Shown one piece after another: positions 1 through 8,000 of a stretch of 64,000 bases of DNA; position 1 is the stretch's first letter, and each line of letters starts with the position of its first letter. The stretch covers positions 422,479-486,478 of the forward strand of contig CAMYJT010000001.1 of the NCBI GenBank assembly GCA_947258785.1, read 5' to 3'. The notes beneath the pieces are model-generated. The model ran no database searches, was not told where the DNA came from, and saw only the letters and a list, made by a program, of their open reading frames with translations. The translations under genes and the position numbers were made by a program. The stretch is from an uncultured Gammaproteobacteria bacterium (GTDB lineage: Bacteria > Pseudomonadota > Gammaproteobacteria > Arenicellales > JAANXG01).

Positions 1-54
1 CAACTGCGCGTGGTGGCGGCGTACCACTCGTTGGCGGCGCTTAGTGTTCAGAGA

Positions 55-84
55 CGCTGTCGTTCCCCCGGCGGAACGACAGCG
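55..84. repeat. Perfect 12-bp inverted repeat (hairpin)
   Basis: Positions 55-66 and 73-84 are exact reverse complements around a 6-base loop. No T-run follows on either strand, so this is not a classical intrinsic terminator. It may close a gene that ends just before it: on the + strand one frame from base 3 runs open to a TAG at 42-44, too short to identify. Confidence 0.5.
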
Positions 85-251
85 GCCAGCGACTGTATCA
101 TCCGGCGTCCACAGGTCTCAAGCTCACCGGCCCCCCGAATGTGATTATAGTTCGGTAGAGATTACATAAGCTGCTGATAATTGGCCCTTATTTTGTAATG
201 CAAAGGGCTGGTAGGGCGAGGCGGAAATCGCCGGTTGCTGCACTGCACTAA

Positions 252-523
252 CCTGCATATTGCAGTGCGCCGTGGCGACAAGGAGCGCTAACGATTTGTC
301 TGGCCTGAGATACGCGATCAATGCGTGGGGTAACACTTTGCGCCCGGGCAGGCGCATATCCCGGTGTTGGCTCGATCTCGAAGGCCTGGACTGGCGCTTC
401 AGGCAATCCATGGCTACGGCTGTGCATTTCGCTATAGCGTGGCGGCCTTGCCGCCCGAACCTGCGACTACACGCAGGACAAGTCCCGTCGCCATCATCCG
501 GGATCCTTTGTGCAACATGCGGG
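252..523 (-). mobile_element. MITE-like element, copy 1 (degenerate, reverse orientation)
   Basis: The left end at 252 reads CCTGCATATTGCA and the right end at 508-523 is a degraded inverted copy of it. The interior, read on the - strand, shares a long stretch (around 330-420) with the copies near 26.8 kb and 62.9 kb. No transposase is encoded; short open frames in it are not conserved between copies. The CTAG flanks seen at other copies are not intact here. It occupies most of the gene-free stretch 1-578, in which I see no other gene. Confidence 0.7.
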
Positions 524-578
524 CGAAATTAGGTCGTCGTGGTGATGATCCGGGCGCCCAATCATCTCGGTGCCGTGA

Positions 579-1670
579 TCAGGAAGTGATACCGAACTGA
601 CTCAATGTTTCCTCCAGTCGCGACCGGGGATAATCCTGACACACGTAAGCCTGGCCGATCGTCCGCAGGAGGATCAGGCGGATGTTGCCGTGAACCACTT
701 TTTTATCCGCCTGCATGAGACGCAGGAATTGGGATCGCGTGATTCCGCTGGGGGGGCAGCCGGGCAGTCCGGTCCGGCCGATGAGCTTGACGACCCGCTC
801 ATAGTCGGTGGCGCTCAGGTCCCCCAGGCGTTGGGATAAAAAGGCCGCCATCTGCATACCGGTGGCCACCGCTTCGCCGTGCAAGCAGCGGCCATATCCG
901 ACCGCGGTCTCGATTGCATGACCGAATGTATGACCGAGATTGAGTAAAGCGCGTTTGCCCCGCTCATGCTCATCAGCGGCAACTACTTCCGCTTTGTTTC
1001 GGCAACAGCGCTCCACCGCAAACGCGACGGCGTCCGGGTCCCGATTCAGCAGGCCGCTTAGATTGTGCTCCAACCAGGCAAAAAACTCGGGATCTCGGAT
1101 CAGGCCGTATTTGACGACTTCTGCAATCCCCGCGCGTAGCTGCCGATCATCCAACGAATTCAGCGTGTCGGTGTCGGCAATCACGGCACGAGGCTGGTAA
1201 AAAGCACCGATCATATTCTTGCCGAGCCGATGATTAACGGCCGTTTTACCTCCCACAGATGAATCCACCTGCGCCAGCAAGGTGGTCGGTACCTGAACAT
1301 ACGGCACCCCGCGCTGGTAACATGCCGCCGCAAACCCCGCCATGTCGCCCACCACACCACCGCCCAGAGCCAGCACGCTGGTCTGGCGGTTGCAAGGTAC
1401 CGCCAGCAGGGCGTTGAAAATGGTGTCCAGGGTGGTCAGGTTTTTGTACTCCTCACCATCGGGCAGGACACAAACATGCACGTCCAGGCCACTCAAGCCC
1501 TGTCTCAAGAGCTCCAGATACAATGGCCCGACCGTCTCGTTGGTCACGATCATCACCTGGTGCCCCGGTATGTGGGGGCGCAGCAAGTGCGCTTGGCCCA
1601 GAAGTTGCGGCCCGATGAAGATGGGGTAGCGTCGGGCGCCCAGTTCCACGGTCAGCGTTATTTGGGTCAC
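579..1670 (-). CDS. aroB: 3-dehydroquinate synthase
   Basis: AroB converts DAHP to 3-dehydroquinate, the second step of the shikimate pathway, in the cytoplasm with NAD and a divalent metal. The 363-residue protein has family length. The glycine-rich NAD-binding motif GGGVVGD is at residues 103-109, and the expected metal ligands are Glu184, His247 (in LGHTFGH) and His264. The GTG start overlaps the aroK stop by four bases (GTGA), so the two genes are translationally coupled. aroK-aroB pairing is typical of gammaproteobacteria; the genes often found downstream (damX, gltB) are not seen before the window edge. Confidence 0.97.
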   Translation of the reverse strand: MTQITLTVELGARRYPIFIGPQLLGQAHLLRPHIPGHQVMIVTNETVGPLYLELLRQGLSGLDVHVCVLPDGEEYKNLTTLDTIFNALLAVPCNRQTSVLALGGGVVGDMAGFAAACYQRGVPYVQVPTTLLAQVDSSVGGKTAVNHRLGKNMIGAFYQPRAVIADTDTLNSLDDRQLRAGIAEVVKYGLIRDPEFFAWLEHNLSGLLNRDPDAVAFAVERCCRNKAEVVAADEHERGKRALLNLGHTFGHAIETAVGYGRCLHGEAVATGMQMAAFLSQRLGDLSATDYERVVKLIGRTGLPGCPPSGITRSQFLRLMQADKKVVHGNIRLILLRTIGQAYVCQDYPRSRLEETLSQFGITS

Positions 1671-2182
1671 CGTGCCTTTCCCAGCCGACGGACGATCTCC
1701 AGTACAACATTCGTGGGTGAGCGGTCGTCCGCGTTAATCACAATATCGGCTTCCTGACGGTAGAAGGGTTCACGAGCGCTCATCAACGCTTCCAGTTCGC
1801 GGCGTGGGTCGTCGGTGTTCAGCAGTGGGCGGTTTTTTGCGCTGGCGGTGCGTTTGAGCTGGGTGTCTACCGAGGCATGAAGGTATACGACGGTTCCACT
1901 TTTACGCATGTTCTTGCGGTTGTGCTCACACAATACGGCACCACCGCCGGTCGCCAGGACGATATTGTCCTTTTGACAAAGTGCTTCCAACATCGCGCAC
2001 TCGCGCTTTCGGAATCCTTCCTCTCCCTCGATATCAAAAATGATACCGATGGTGACTCCGGTGCGTTTTTCAATTTCTTGATCAGAGTCGATAAATTCTT
2101 TTTTCAACTGCGCTGCAAGTTTGCGGCCAATGGTAGTTTTACCAACGCCCATTGGGCCGATTAATATTATGTTACGGGCCAC
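1667..2182 (-). CDS. aroK: Shikimate kinase I
   Basis: AroK phosphorylates shikimate at the 3-hydroxyl using ATP. The 171-residue protein carries the P-loop GPMGVGKT at residues 9-16, the shikimate-binding Asp34 in IDSDQEIE, a following GFRKRE segment with substrate-binding arginines, and a TGGGAV glycine motif before the lid. The start codon is GTG. It is the first gene of the aroK-aroB pair and lies 169 bases downstream of pilQ on the same strand, the usual order in many gammaproteobacteria, so read-through from the pilus operon is possible. Confidence 0.97.
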   Translation of the reverse strand: MARNIILIGPMGVGKTTIGRKLAAQLKKEFIDSDQEIEKRTGVTIGIIFDIEGEEGFRKRECAMLEALCQKDNIVLATGGGAVLCEHNRKNMRKSGTVVYLHASVDTQLKRTASAKNRPLLNTDDPRRELEALMSAREPFYRQEADIVINADDRSPTNVVLEIVRRLGKAR

Positions 2183-2351
2183 ACCGATTACTTCCGGTCG
2201 GTTCGTTTTCAGACCTTACTGGGTATTCGAAGCAACGCGCCTGCGGTATCTCGGCCGCAGTGAATGAAAATCGCAATAACGTCCGGTAACTGACGATCAA
2301 CGGGTGCGGCGGCGAAGACACCGACCACCCAAACGGAACCACTCGGGGTAT

Positions 2352-4973
2352 TCAACCGACATTCAGTTCCGGACTGATGATGCGGGGCGTCAAAAATATC
2401 AACAATTCGGTCCGTTCGTCCCGCTTGGATTTCTTGCGGAACAGTATTCCCAGCAATGGTATGTCTCCCAGGTACGGGACTTTGGTCATATCATCTGAAA
2501 ATTCTTGCTGGTAGATACCGCCAATAACCGCCGTCTCACCGTTTTCCAGCAACACCTGAGTGGTGATCTGCTTGGTGTTGATCGTGTCGACAGTCGGGCT
2601 GACGAAGGTGTCCTGAGTGATGAACACGTCCAGTATGATGTTGTTGTCCGGCGTGATCTGCGGGGTAACGGTCAACCCCAGCACCGCTTTTTTGGTCACC
2701 ACGCTGCCTACGCCGAGAACATTGGTGGTGAACACGCGTTCCTGCCCCTGTTCGATATGCGCCTCTCTCTGATTAGCGGTGATCAAGCGCGGGTTGGCGA
2801 TGACTTTACCTTCACCCTCGGCCTCCAGGGCGGACAGTTCGAGGCTGATCAGGTGTGCATATCCGGTACCGGCCTTGAAGATTTCGAACGCATAGGAGGC
2901 CACCGGGTCGCCGCCGATGCCTGGGGCTGGAAGATTGACCGCCAGTCCATCGGGTACGGTAGAGTAGGCCAAGGTATCCGGAGTCCCATCATTGAAGGAG
3001 TTGCCTATGGTCTCTGTACCGGCCAACGAGCCACTGCCGATCGCGGTGCCTATGTTTGAGTCTTTGATACCGGGGAAACGGGCGTCTTGAGTCAATCGTT
3101 GGAATCCGAGCCGCGCTCCCAGGTTGCGGCTGAAGTCGTCGTTGGCTTCAACGATACGCGTCTCGATCAGCACCTGGCGCACCGGTTTATCCAGCTTTGC
3201 GATCAATCCGCGCACTTCGGCGATCTTGCGCGCGGTGTCTTGAATGAGGATGGAATTGGTCCGTTTGTCGACCGTCACGTTGCCGCGGGACGACAGTAGA
3301 GAGTTACTGACTGTTTCAACTTGAGCGACACTCACACTACCGAACAAGGATGGAGTAACTCCGGTGTCCACGGCGCGGATCGACCTCAACAGCTTGGCGA
3401 TGTCACGGGCTCTGGCGTAATTGATCTGTATCAGCTCCGAGACCAGGGGTTCCAATTCAGTGACTTGCCGGCTTGCTTCCAGCTCGGCGCGCTCTCTGGC
3501 GGCGATTTCATTGGCGGGCGCAACCCAGACGACGTTGCCCTTCTGACGCATGCCCAGCCCACGGGTCTGCAGGATGATGTCCAGTGCTTGATCCCAGGGC
3601 ACGTCCTTCAATCGCAGTGTCAATTCACCCTTGACAGAATCGCTGGTAACGAAGTTGAGTCCGGTGAAATCTGCAATCACTTGCAGGGCCGCCCGCACGC
3701 TTATCTTCTGAAAATTGAGTGAAAGCCGCTCCCCCGAATAGCCGAATTCGTCCTTTTTCTTCTCTTCTTCCTCCTCAATGATGGGATTGACGTTCACGGT
3801 AAACACATTTCCCGCCTGATAGGCGAGATGATCGTAGTTCCCCGTGGGCAGGATGACCACACGCACATCCCTGCCTTGCTGGAACGCATCGATGGTTTGG
3901 ACTGGAGTCGCGAAGTCGACGACATCAAGCCGCCGTTCCAATTCCGCGGGAAGTTTGGTATCCAGAATATCGACGATAATCTCGCCCGCCTCCTGGCGGA
4001 TATCGATCCCTACCGTGGGGTCCGATAGATCAATGATGATTTTGCCACCGCCCTCCTTGTTGCGCCTGAAGTCTATGCGTTCGATACTATGGGCGCTGGT
4101 CCTGCTCGCCTTCGCGAATCTAGTCGTTTTCGGGGCGACGCTCCGGGCAATGCCGCCTGCGGCACTCTCGAGAACGAGCACCATCCCATCGTCGTTGATC
4201 TGTGTGTCATACGACACAGGCCGGACGAGATTCAGCACGACACGCGTGCGGTCGTCGGTCTCCACCACTACGATGCTGTCGACCGCTCCGGTATTAATTT
4301 TGGTTACGTTCTGCGTCAACGCATTTCGGACGCCGAAAAAATCAAGCGCCAAACGCGGCGGTTTATTGGTGCTGAAGCTGCCCGGGGCCTCCGGTCTGGA
4401 CTTGGTCTCGATATTGATTTGAACGCGGCCACCGGCCAGCGGTGAAAACTGGATGTTGGTTATCTCGTTCGCCGCCGGTGGTGCTGGAATCGGCGCCTGG
4501 GTGGCCGCTTCCGGTGCCTGGGCAAGCTGGGCCGGCGTTTCTTGCGGCTGCGCTGGGCGCTCCGGCTCCGCTACCTCAGCTGCGGCTGCCGTGACCATGG
4601 GTTTGACTACGAATCCATAGTCCGTTGCTTGTACCACCAGGGTACCGGGCTCACGCATGAGCAGGTCGACGTGTACCGAGCGCCCGCTGTCGGAAAGGTA
4701 TGGAAACACGCCTTTTACGGGCCCTTGCCCTGAGATGTCGACGGCATCGGCACCCAGTGTTGTTTCTGCGAAACTTACTCTCAGCCGTCGTCCGTCGTCC
4801 AAAATTTCCATGTTGTGCGATGCCACAGCATCCATTTCGAGTCGTAGGGCGGCCTCGGGGAGGTCCTCGGCCCAACTCAGGCTCTTGAGTTCGGCGCTGT
4901 AAGTGGATAGTGGCAGCGCCCAACTCAAGGCGGTTACCGCGAATCGTACCAACGATTTATTAACCATTTTCAT
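2352..4973 (-). CDS. pilQ: Type IV pilus secretin PilQ
   Basis: PilQ forms the outer-membrane ring through which the type IV pilus passes. The protein of about 873 residues begins with a signal peptide ending near TYSA. Two AMIN domains (peptidoglycan binding) follow, separated by a Pro/Ala/Gln-rich linker, then a secretin N0 domain (around GERLSLNFQKISVRAALQ), N1 repeats and the C-terminal secretin domain with the typical GGIYQQ and LGDIPLLGILF motifs. I place the start at the ATG at 4973 because GGAG lies nine bases upstream; an in-frame ATG at 4988 contains that ribosome site. It is the last gene of pilMNOPQ. Confidence 0.96.
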   Translation of the reverse strand: MKMVNKSLVRFAVTALSWALPLSTYSAELKSLSWAEDLPEAALRLEMDAVASHNMEILDDGRRLRVSFAETTLGADAVDISGQGPVKGVFPYLSDSGRSVHVDLLMREPGTLVVQATDYGFVVKPMVTAAAAEVAEPERPAQPQETPAQLAQAPEAATQAPIPAPPAANEITNIQFSPLAGGRVQINIETKSRPEAPGSFSTNKPPRLALDFFGVRNALTQNVTKINTGAVDSIVVVETDDRTRVVLNLVRPVSYDTQINDDGMVLVLESAAGGIARSVAPKTTRFAKASRTSAHSIERIDFRRNKEGGGKIIIDLSDPTVGIDIRQEAGEIIVDILDTKLPAELERRLDVVDFATPVQTIDAFQQGRDVRVVILPTGNYDHLAYQAGNVFTVNVNPIIEEEEEKKKDEFGYSGERLSLNFQKISVRAALQVIADFTGLNFVTSDSVKGELTLRLKDVPWDQALDIILQTRGLGMRQKGNVVWVAPANEIAARERAELEASRQVTELEPLVSELIQINYARARDIAKLLRSIRAVDTGVTPSLFGSVSVAQVETVSNSLLSSRGNVTVDKRTNSILIQDTARKIAEVRGLIAKLDKPVRQVLIETRIVEANDDFSRNLGARLGFQRLTQDARFPGIKDSNIGTAIGSGSLAGTETIGNSFNDGTPDTLAYSTVPDGLAVNLPAPGIGGDPVASYAFEIFKAGTGYAHLISLELSALEAEGEGKVIANPRLITANQREAHIEQGQERVFTTNVLGVGSVVTKKAVLGLTVTPQITPDNNIILDVFITQDTFVSPTVDTINTKQITTQVLLENGETAVIGGIYQQEFSDDMTKVPYLGDIPLLGILFRKKSKRDERTELLIFLTPRIISPELNVG

Positions 4974-5012
4974 ATCAATATGCTCCATGTCGCGGAGTCT
5001 TGTTCGTTCGAT

Positions 5013-5537
5013 TTATCTGACAATGGCGATATTGGTCTCACGTTCCACCCAATTTCCATTCGGGCCCTGGACGAGCTCTTTGACGCCGAGTTTCTCGTCG
5101 CTGATTAAAGTGACCTTTCCGTAGTTCTGTCCCAAATAGTTTCCGTGGCCGATACGGTGAACGGTGCCGTCGGGCGCACGAATAACAGCCCAGGAGGCTT
5201 CGCCCTTGGCCAGTGTGCCCACCATACGGAGCGAGTCAAGCGGAAACTGCTCCAGCGGTTCCTTGCGCCGATTGACGTCGGGGCGCAGGCCGCTGTCCTC
5301 CGCCGTAGGTTTGCGGCGTTGCAGATTGCCGGAGGAAAACGGGTCTGTAAGATTGGTAGCGGTGTAGGTATACGTCTCGTAAGGCCGGATTCTCGGTAGT
5401 GGCTCTATTCGGGGTTTGCGATCTTTGTGAGCGTTCTTAACAAACTGACGTAGGTCGCTGATATCACCTTCACTGCAACCGGCGATGGCCAGTACGAGCG
5501 TCAAGGGTAACACGGCGAGGCGAGTCATGGTGGTCAC
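5013..5537 (-). CDS. pilP: Type IV pilus lipoprotein PilP
   Basis: PilP is an inner-membrane lipoprotein that links the PilN/PilO pair to the PilQ secretin. The 174-residue protein has a lipoprotein signal ending in LAIAGC (Cys at residue 21). A flexible, charged linker follows, then the compact C-terminal homology domain (about residues 100-174, starting near LRMVGTL) that binds the PilQ N-domains. Its start overlaps the end of pilO by four bases. Length and position between pilO and pilQ are standard. Confidence 0.95.
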   Translation of the reverse strand: MTTMTRLAVLPLTLVLAIAGCSEGDISDLRQFVKNAHKDRKPRIEPLPRIRPYETYTYTATNLTDPFSSGNLQRRKPTAEDSGLRPDVNRRKEPLEQFPLDSLRMVGTLAKGEASWAVIRAPDGTVHRIGHGNYLGQNYGKVTLISDEKLGVKELVQGPNGNWVERETNIAIVR

Positions 5538-6166
5538 CTTCTCCGGCGTTTGCCCTTCTTTTTGGCCTTGGCCCGTTTCTGAATCTGGTTTTCGTCCAGA
5601 TAGTGATAGGTCTTTGTTGTCGCCGACATCTTGAGTCGTTTAGAACCCTTGACAGGCGTGAGGTTTAGGTCGCCAATAGTAACGATTCTCGGCAGCGCTG
5701 CGAGGTCGCTGACGAATTCACCCAACTGGTGATAAGTGCCGCTCACGGTCAGATTGATGGGCATTTCGGCGTAAAAGTCTGCCTGTTTGCTACGCTGCGG
5801 TTTGAACGTCTCGAATTGAAGACCGCGCCCCAACCCGGCCTGGGTGATATCTATCAACAAATCCGGCACTTCGGTCTTGTCCGGTAGTTGTTTGAGCATG
5901 ACACCGAAATTTTCTTCGATCTCCTTCATCTGCTGCCGATAAGCTTCGAGGTTTATGGCTAACGCCTTCTTCTTGAGGTAACCGTCCTTCAATTTAACCT
6001 CGGTCCGCTGGGCTTTCTGCAGGCTTTCGAGCTGGTCCTTGATCACAAACCAGTAGCCAGCGAGAAGTATGAGTATGGATATGAGCGCGGCGCTCGTGAT
6101 TTTCAGCCAAAGGGGCCAGGAGCCGATGTCATTGATATCCAGGTTTTCTAAGTCTCGTAAGGCCAT
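5534..6166 (-). CDS. pilO: Type IV pilus inner-membrane protein PilO
   Basis: PilO pairs with PilN in the inner-membrane alignment complex of the type IV pilus. The 210-residue protein has a short cytoplasmic N-terminus, one transmembrane helix (about residues 25-47), a coiled-coil region (about 48-95) and a ferredoxin-like periplasmic domain. The C-terminus is a strongly basic Lys/Arg tail. It begins four bases after the pilN stop. Confidence 0.95.
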   Translation of the reverse strand: MALRDLENLDINDIGSWPLWLKITSAALISILILLAGYWFVIKDQLESLQKAQRTEVKLKDGYLKKKALAINLEAYRQQMKEIEENFGVMLKQLPDKTEVPDLLIDITQAGLGRGLQFETFKPQRSKQADFYAEMPINLTVSGTYHQLGEFVSDLAALPRIVTIGDLNLTPVKGSKRLKMSATTKTYHYLDENQIQKRAKAKKKGKRRRR

Positions 6167-6170
6167 AAGA

Positions 6171-6773
6171 TCAGCCCTTCCTATCGGTGGCGATGCGTTT
6201 GCTGATCACATCCTTACCAGCTGGTTTTTTCTTGCTGGTCCGCTGTTTGATCTGCAGAGTAAACTTGCTGACCCTTGTACCACTGCGTGGTGTCACGTCA
6301 ATAACATTTAATCTTGGGTTGGCAAACCAGTCTGATGCATCCAGGTTTCTCATTAGCGTTGAAATACGGGCGTTCGACTGTGCAAACCCGGCCAGCGTGA
6401 TGTTGCGGCGTTTCTTCTTAAGACTCGTGAAGTACACGCCCTTAGGGAGTTTTCTCACGATGTCGTCAAATACATGGACAATTTGAGTACGATTAGCCTG
6501 CAATCTTTGGATGACGTCCATTCGCGCTAACAGCGACTCTTTACGCTGTTTAATCTGGCGAATTTCTTTGATTTGCTTGTCCAGCTTCTTAGTTTCAGTT
6601 TTCAAATAGGCGTTGCGGTCGGACTGGTACTCGATCAAGCTGTTCATATGCCACCAACCGTAAAACACCAACAACCCCATGACTATCCAGATTCCAATGC
6701 TGCCGACCATCAACTGCCGGTCCCGTTCGCGCCGTAGTATGTCTCGCCACGGCAGTAAATTTATTCGGGTCAT
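6171..6773 (-). CDS. pilN: Type IV pilus inner-membrane protein PilN
   Basis: PilN starts with the conserved cytoplasmic INLLPWR motif (residues 4-10), which docks into PilM. One transmembrane helix (about 22-42), a coiled coil rich in Lys and Glu (about 50-90) and a periplasmic ferredoxin-fold domain follow. At 200 residues it has family length. Its ATG overlaps the pilM stop by four bases. PilN links the cytoplasmic PilM ring to PilO and PilP. Confidence 0.95.
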   Translation of the reverse strand: MTRINLLPWRDILRRERDRQLMVGSIGIWIVMGLLVFYGWWHMNSLIEYQSDRNAYLKTETKKLDKQIKEIRQIKQRKESLLARMDVIQRLQANRTQIVHVFDDIVRKLPKGVYFTSLKKKRRNITLAGFAQSNARISTLMRNLDASDWFANPRLNVIDVTPRSGTRVSKFTLQIKQRTSKKKPAGKDVISKRIATDRKG

Positions 6774-7828
6774 GTGTCAAAGCTCCGCATTGCCAAACCG
6801 CAAGCCACCATCATCGATGATGCGTCCATGCTCAATGTCTGTGGCTTTATTCGAGACGCCAAAGACATGCTGGAGAAGGGGTTTGCGACGTTGGTCGGTA
6901 TATTCAGTCGGTCAGTAATCAATTCATCGATATTGGCGATCTGTGCGCAGCCACCCGCCAGCAAGATCTGGTCGACACTATTAAACGGAGTCGACGAGTA
7001 GAAAAACTGGAGTGCGCGCATGGTTTCCTGACACATTGCCTCCATGAACGGCTGCAAGATATCGGTTTGATAGTTATCCGGCAGTCCTCCGACTTTCTTC
7101 GCCAGGCCCGCTTCCTCGTAGGACAGGCCGTAACGGCGTTGGATTTCTTCGGTCAACTGACGTCCGCCGAATGTGTGATCGCGATTGTACACAGATCGGT
7201 TGTTGTGCATCACGTTCATGTGTGTCGTGGTAGCACCGAAATCCAGAATCGCAATGGATTTTTCCATACCTCCTCCCGGTAACTGACGCGCTATTAATGA
7301 GAACGCGTTTTCCATCGCGAAAGCGTCAACGTCTATGATTTCAGGCCGCAAACCGGATCTCTCTACCACTGCGACATAATCGTCCACAATCTCTTTGCGG
7401 CAGGCGGCAATTATCACTTCATTTTCGTTGGCATTGCTCTCTGAAGGCCCGAGAATCTCGAAATCTAGATTCACCTCCTCGAGGGGGTACGGGATGTAGT
7501 GATCCGCCTCCATCTCTATCTGTTGCTCAAGCTCCTGGTCCTTCAGGCCGGTGGGCATTACGATGGTCTTGGTAATGACGTGAGACGCCGACACCGCTAC
7601 GGCGACTCCCCTGGTCTTGGTGCCGGATCTTTTGACAACCCGATCCACGCTTCGGCCTACCTGTTCGACGTCGGTAATGGCGTTCTCCACCATCGAATTC
7701 TGCGGCAAGGGCTCCACAGAATATCGTTCGACTCGGTAGTGACTACCGCTCTTCGCCAGCTCCAGCAGTTTTACCGCCGAAGAACTGATGTCGAGACCGA
7801 GTAAGCTGGGTGAGGTCTTTTGGAACAG
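6770..7828 (-). CDS. pilM: Type IV pilus actin-like ATPase PilM (CTG start)
   Basis: PilM is the cytoplasmic actin-like protein of the pilus alignment complex. The family N-terminus LLGLDISSSAVKLLEL, which forms the first phosphate-binding loop, is present in frame upstream of the first ATG (7717), so the gene must start further upstream. From the in-frame stop at 7889-7891 to this motif there is no ATG, GTG or TTG. The ribosome site AGGAGG (7838-7843) points to CTG at 7828 (nine bases away) or CTG at 7834 (three bases away). Either gives about 352-354 residues, the usual length. Later actin-fold motifs ILDFGATTT and LLAGGCAQI are present. It is the first gene of pilMNOPQ, divergent from the PBP1a gene. 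Confidence 0.93.
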   Translation of the reverse strand: MFQKTSPSLLGLDISSSAVKLLELAKSGSHYRVERYSVEPLPQNSMVENAITDVEQVGRSVDRVVKRSGTKTRGVAVAVSASHVITKTIVMPTGLKDQELEQQIEMEADHYIPYPLEEVNLDFEILGPSESNANENEVIIAACRKEIVDDYVAVVERSGLRPEIIDVDAFAMENAFSLIARQLPGGGMEKSIAILDFGATTTHMNVMHNNRSVYNRDHTFGGRQLTEEIQRRYGLSYEEAGLAKKVGGLPDNYQTDILQPFMEAMCQETMRALQFFYSSTPFNSVDQILLAGGCAQIANIDELITDRLNIPTNVANPFSSMSLASRIKPQTLSMDASSMMVACGLAMRSFDT

Positions 7829-7837
7829 AGCCAGATT

Positions 7838-7843
7838 CCTCCT
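7838..7843 (-). promoter_or_regulatory. Ribosome-binding site of pilM
   Basis: The - strand reads AAAGGAGG here, the strongest Shine-Dalgarno match upstream of the conserved PilM N-terminus. It is what places the start at a CTG codon (7828 or 7834), since no standard start codon lies in frame. Confidence 0.7.
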
Positions 7844-8000
7844 TTCAGATCCACGAGTTATATGCTTAATGTACCAAATTACGTTAGATTATCACAAAAC
7901 TATAGACGATCGTGGTGGGACTGACAAATGTGGATCCGCCGTTTCCGGGCCAGCTGTAGTAAGCTTAGCCGGTTTCTAGACCGATTTTTCATTTATTAAC

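Noticed and set aside
145..600. Several short open frames on both strands
   Set aside because: They lie within the degenerate MITE-like copy 1 and lack ribosome sites and conserved protein features.
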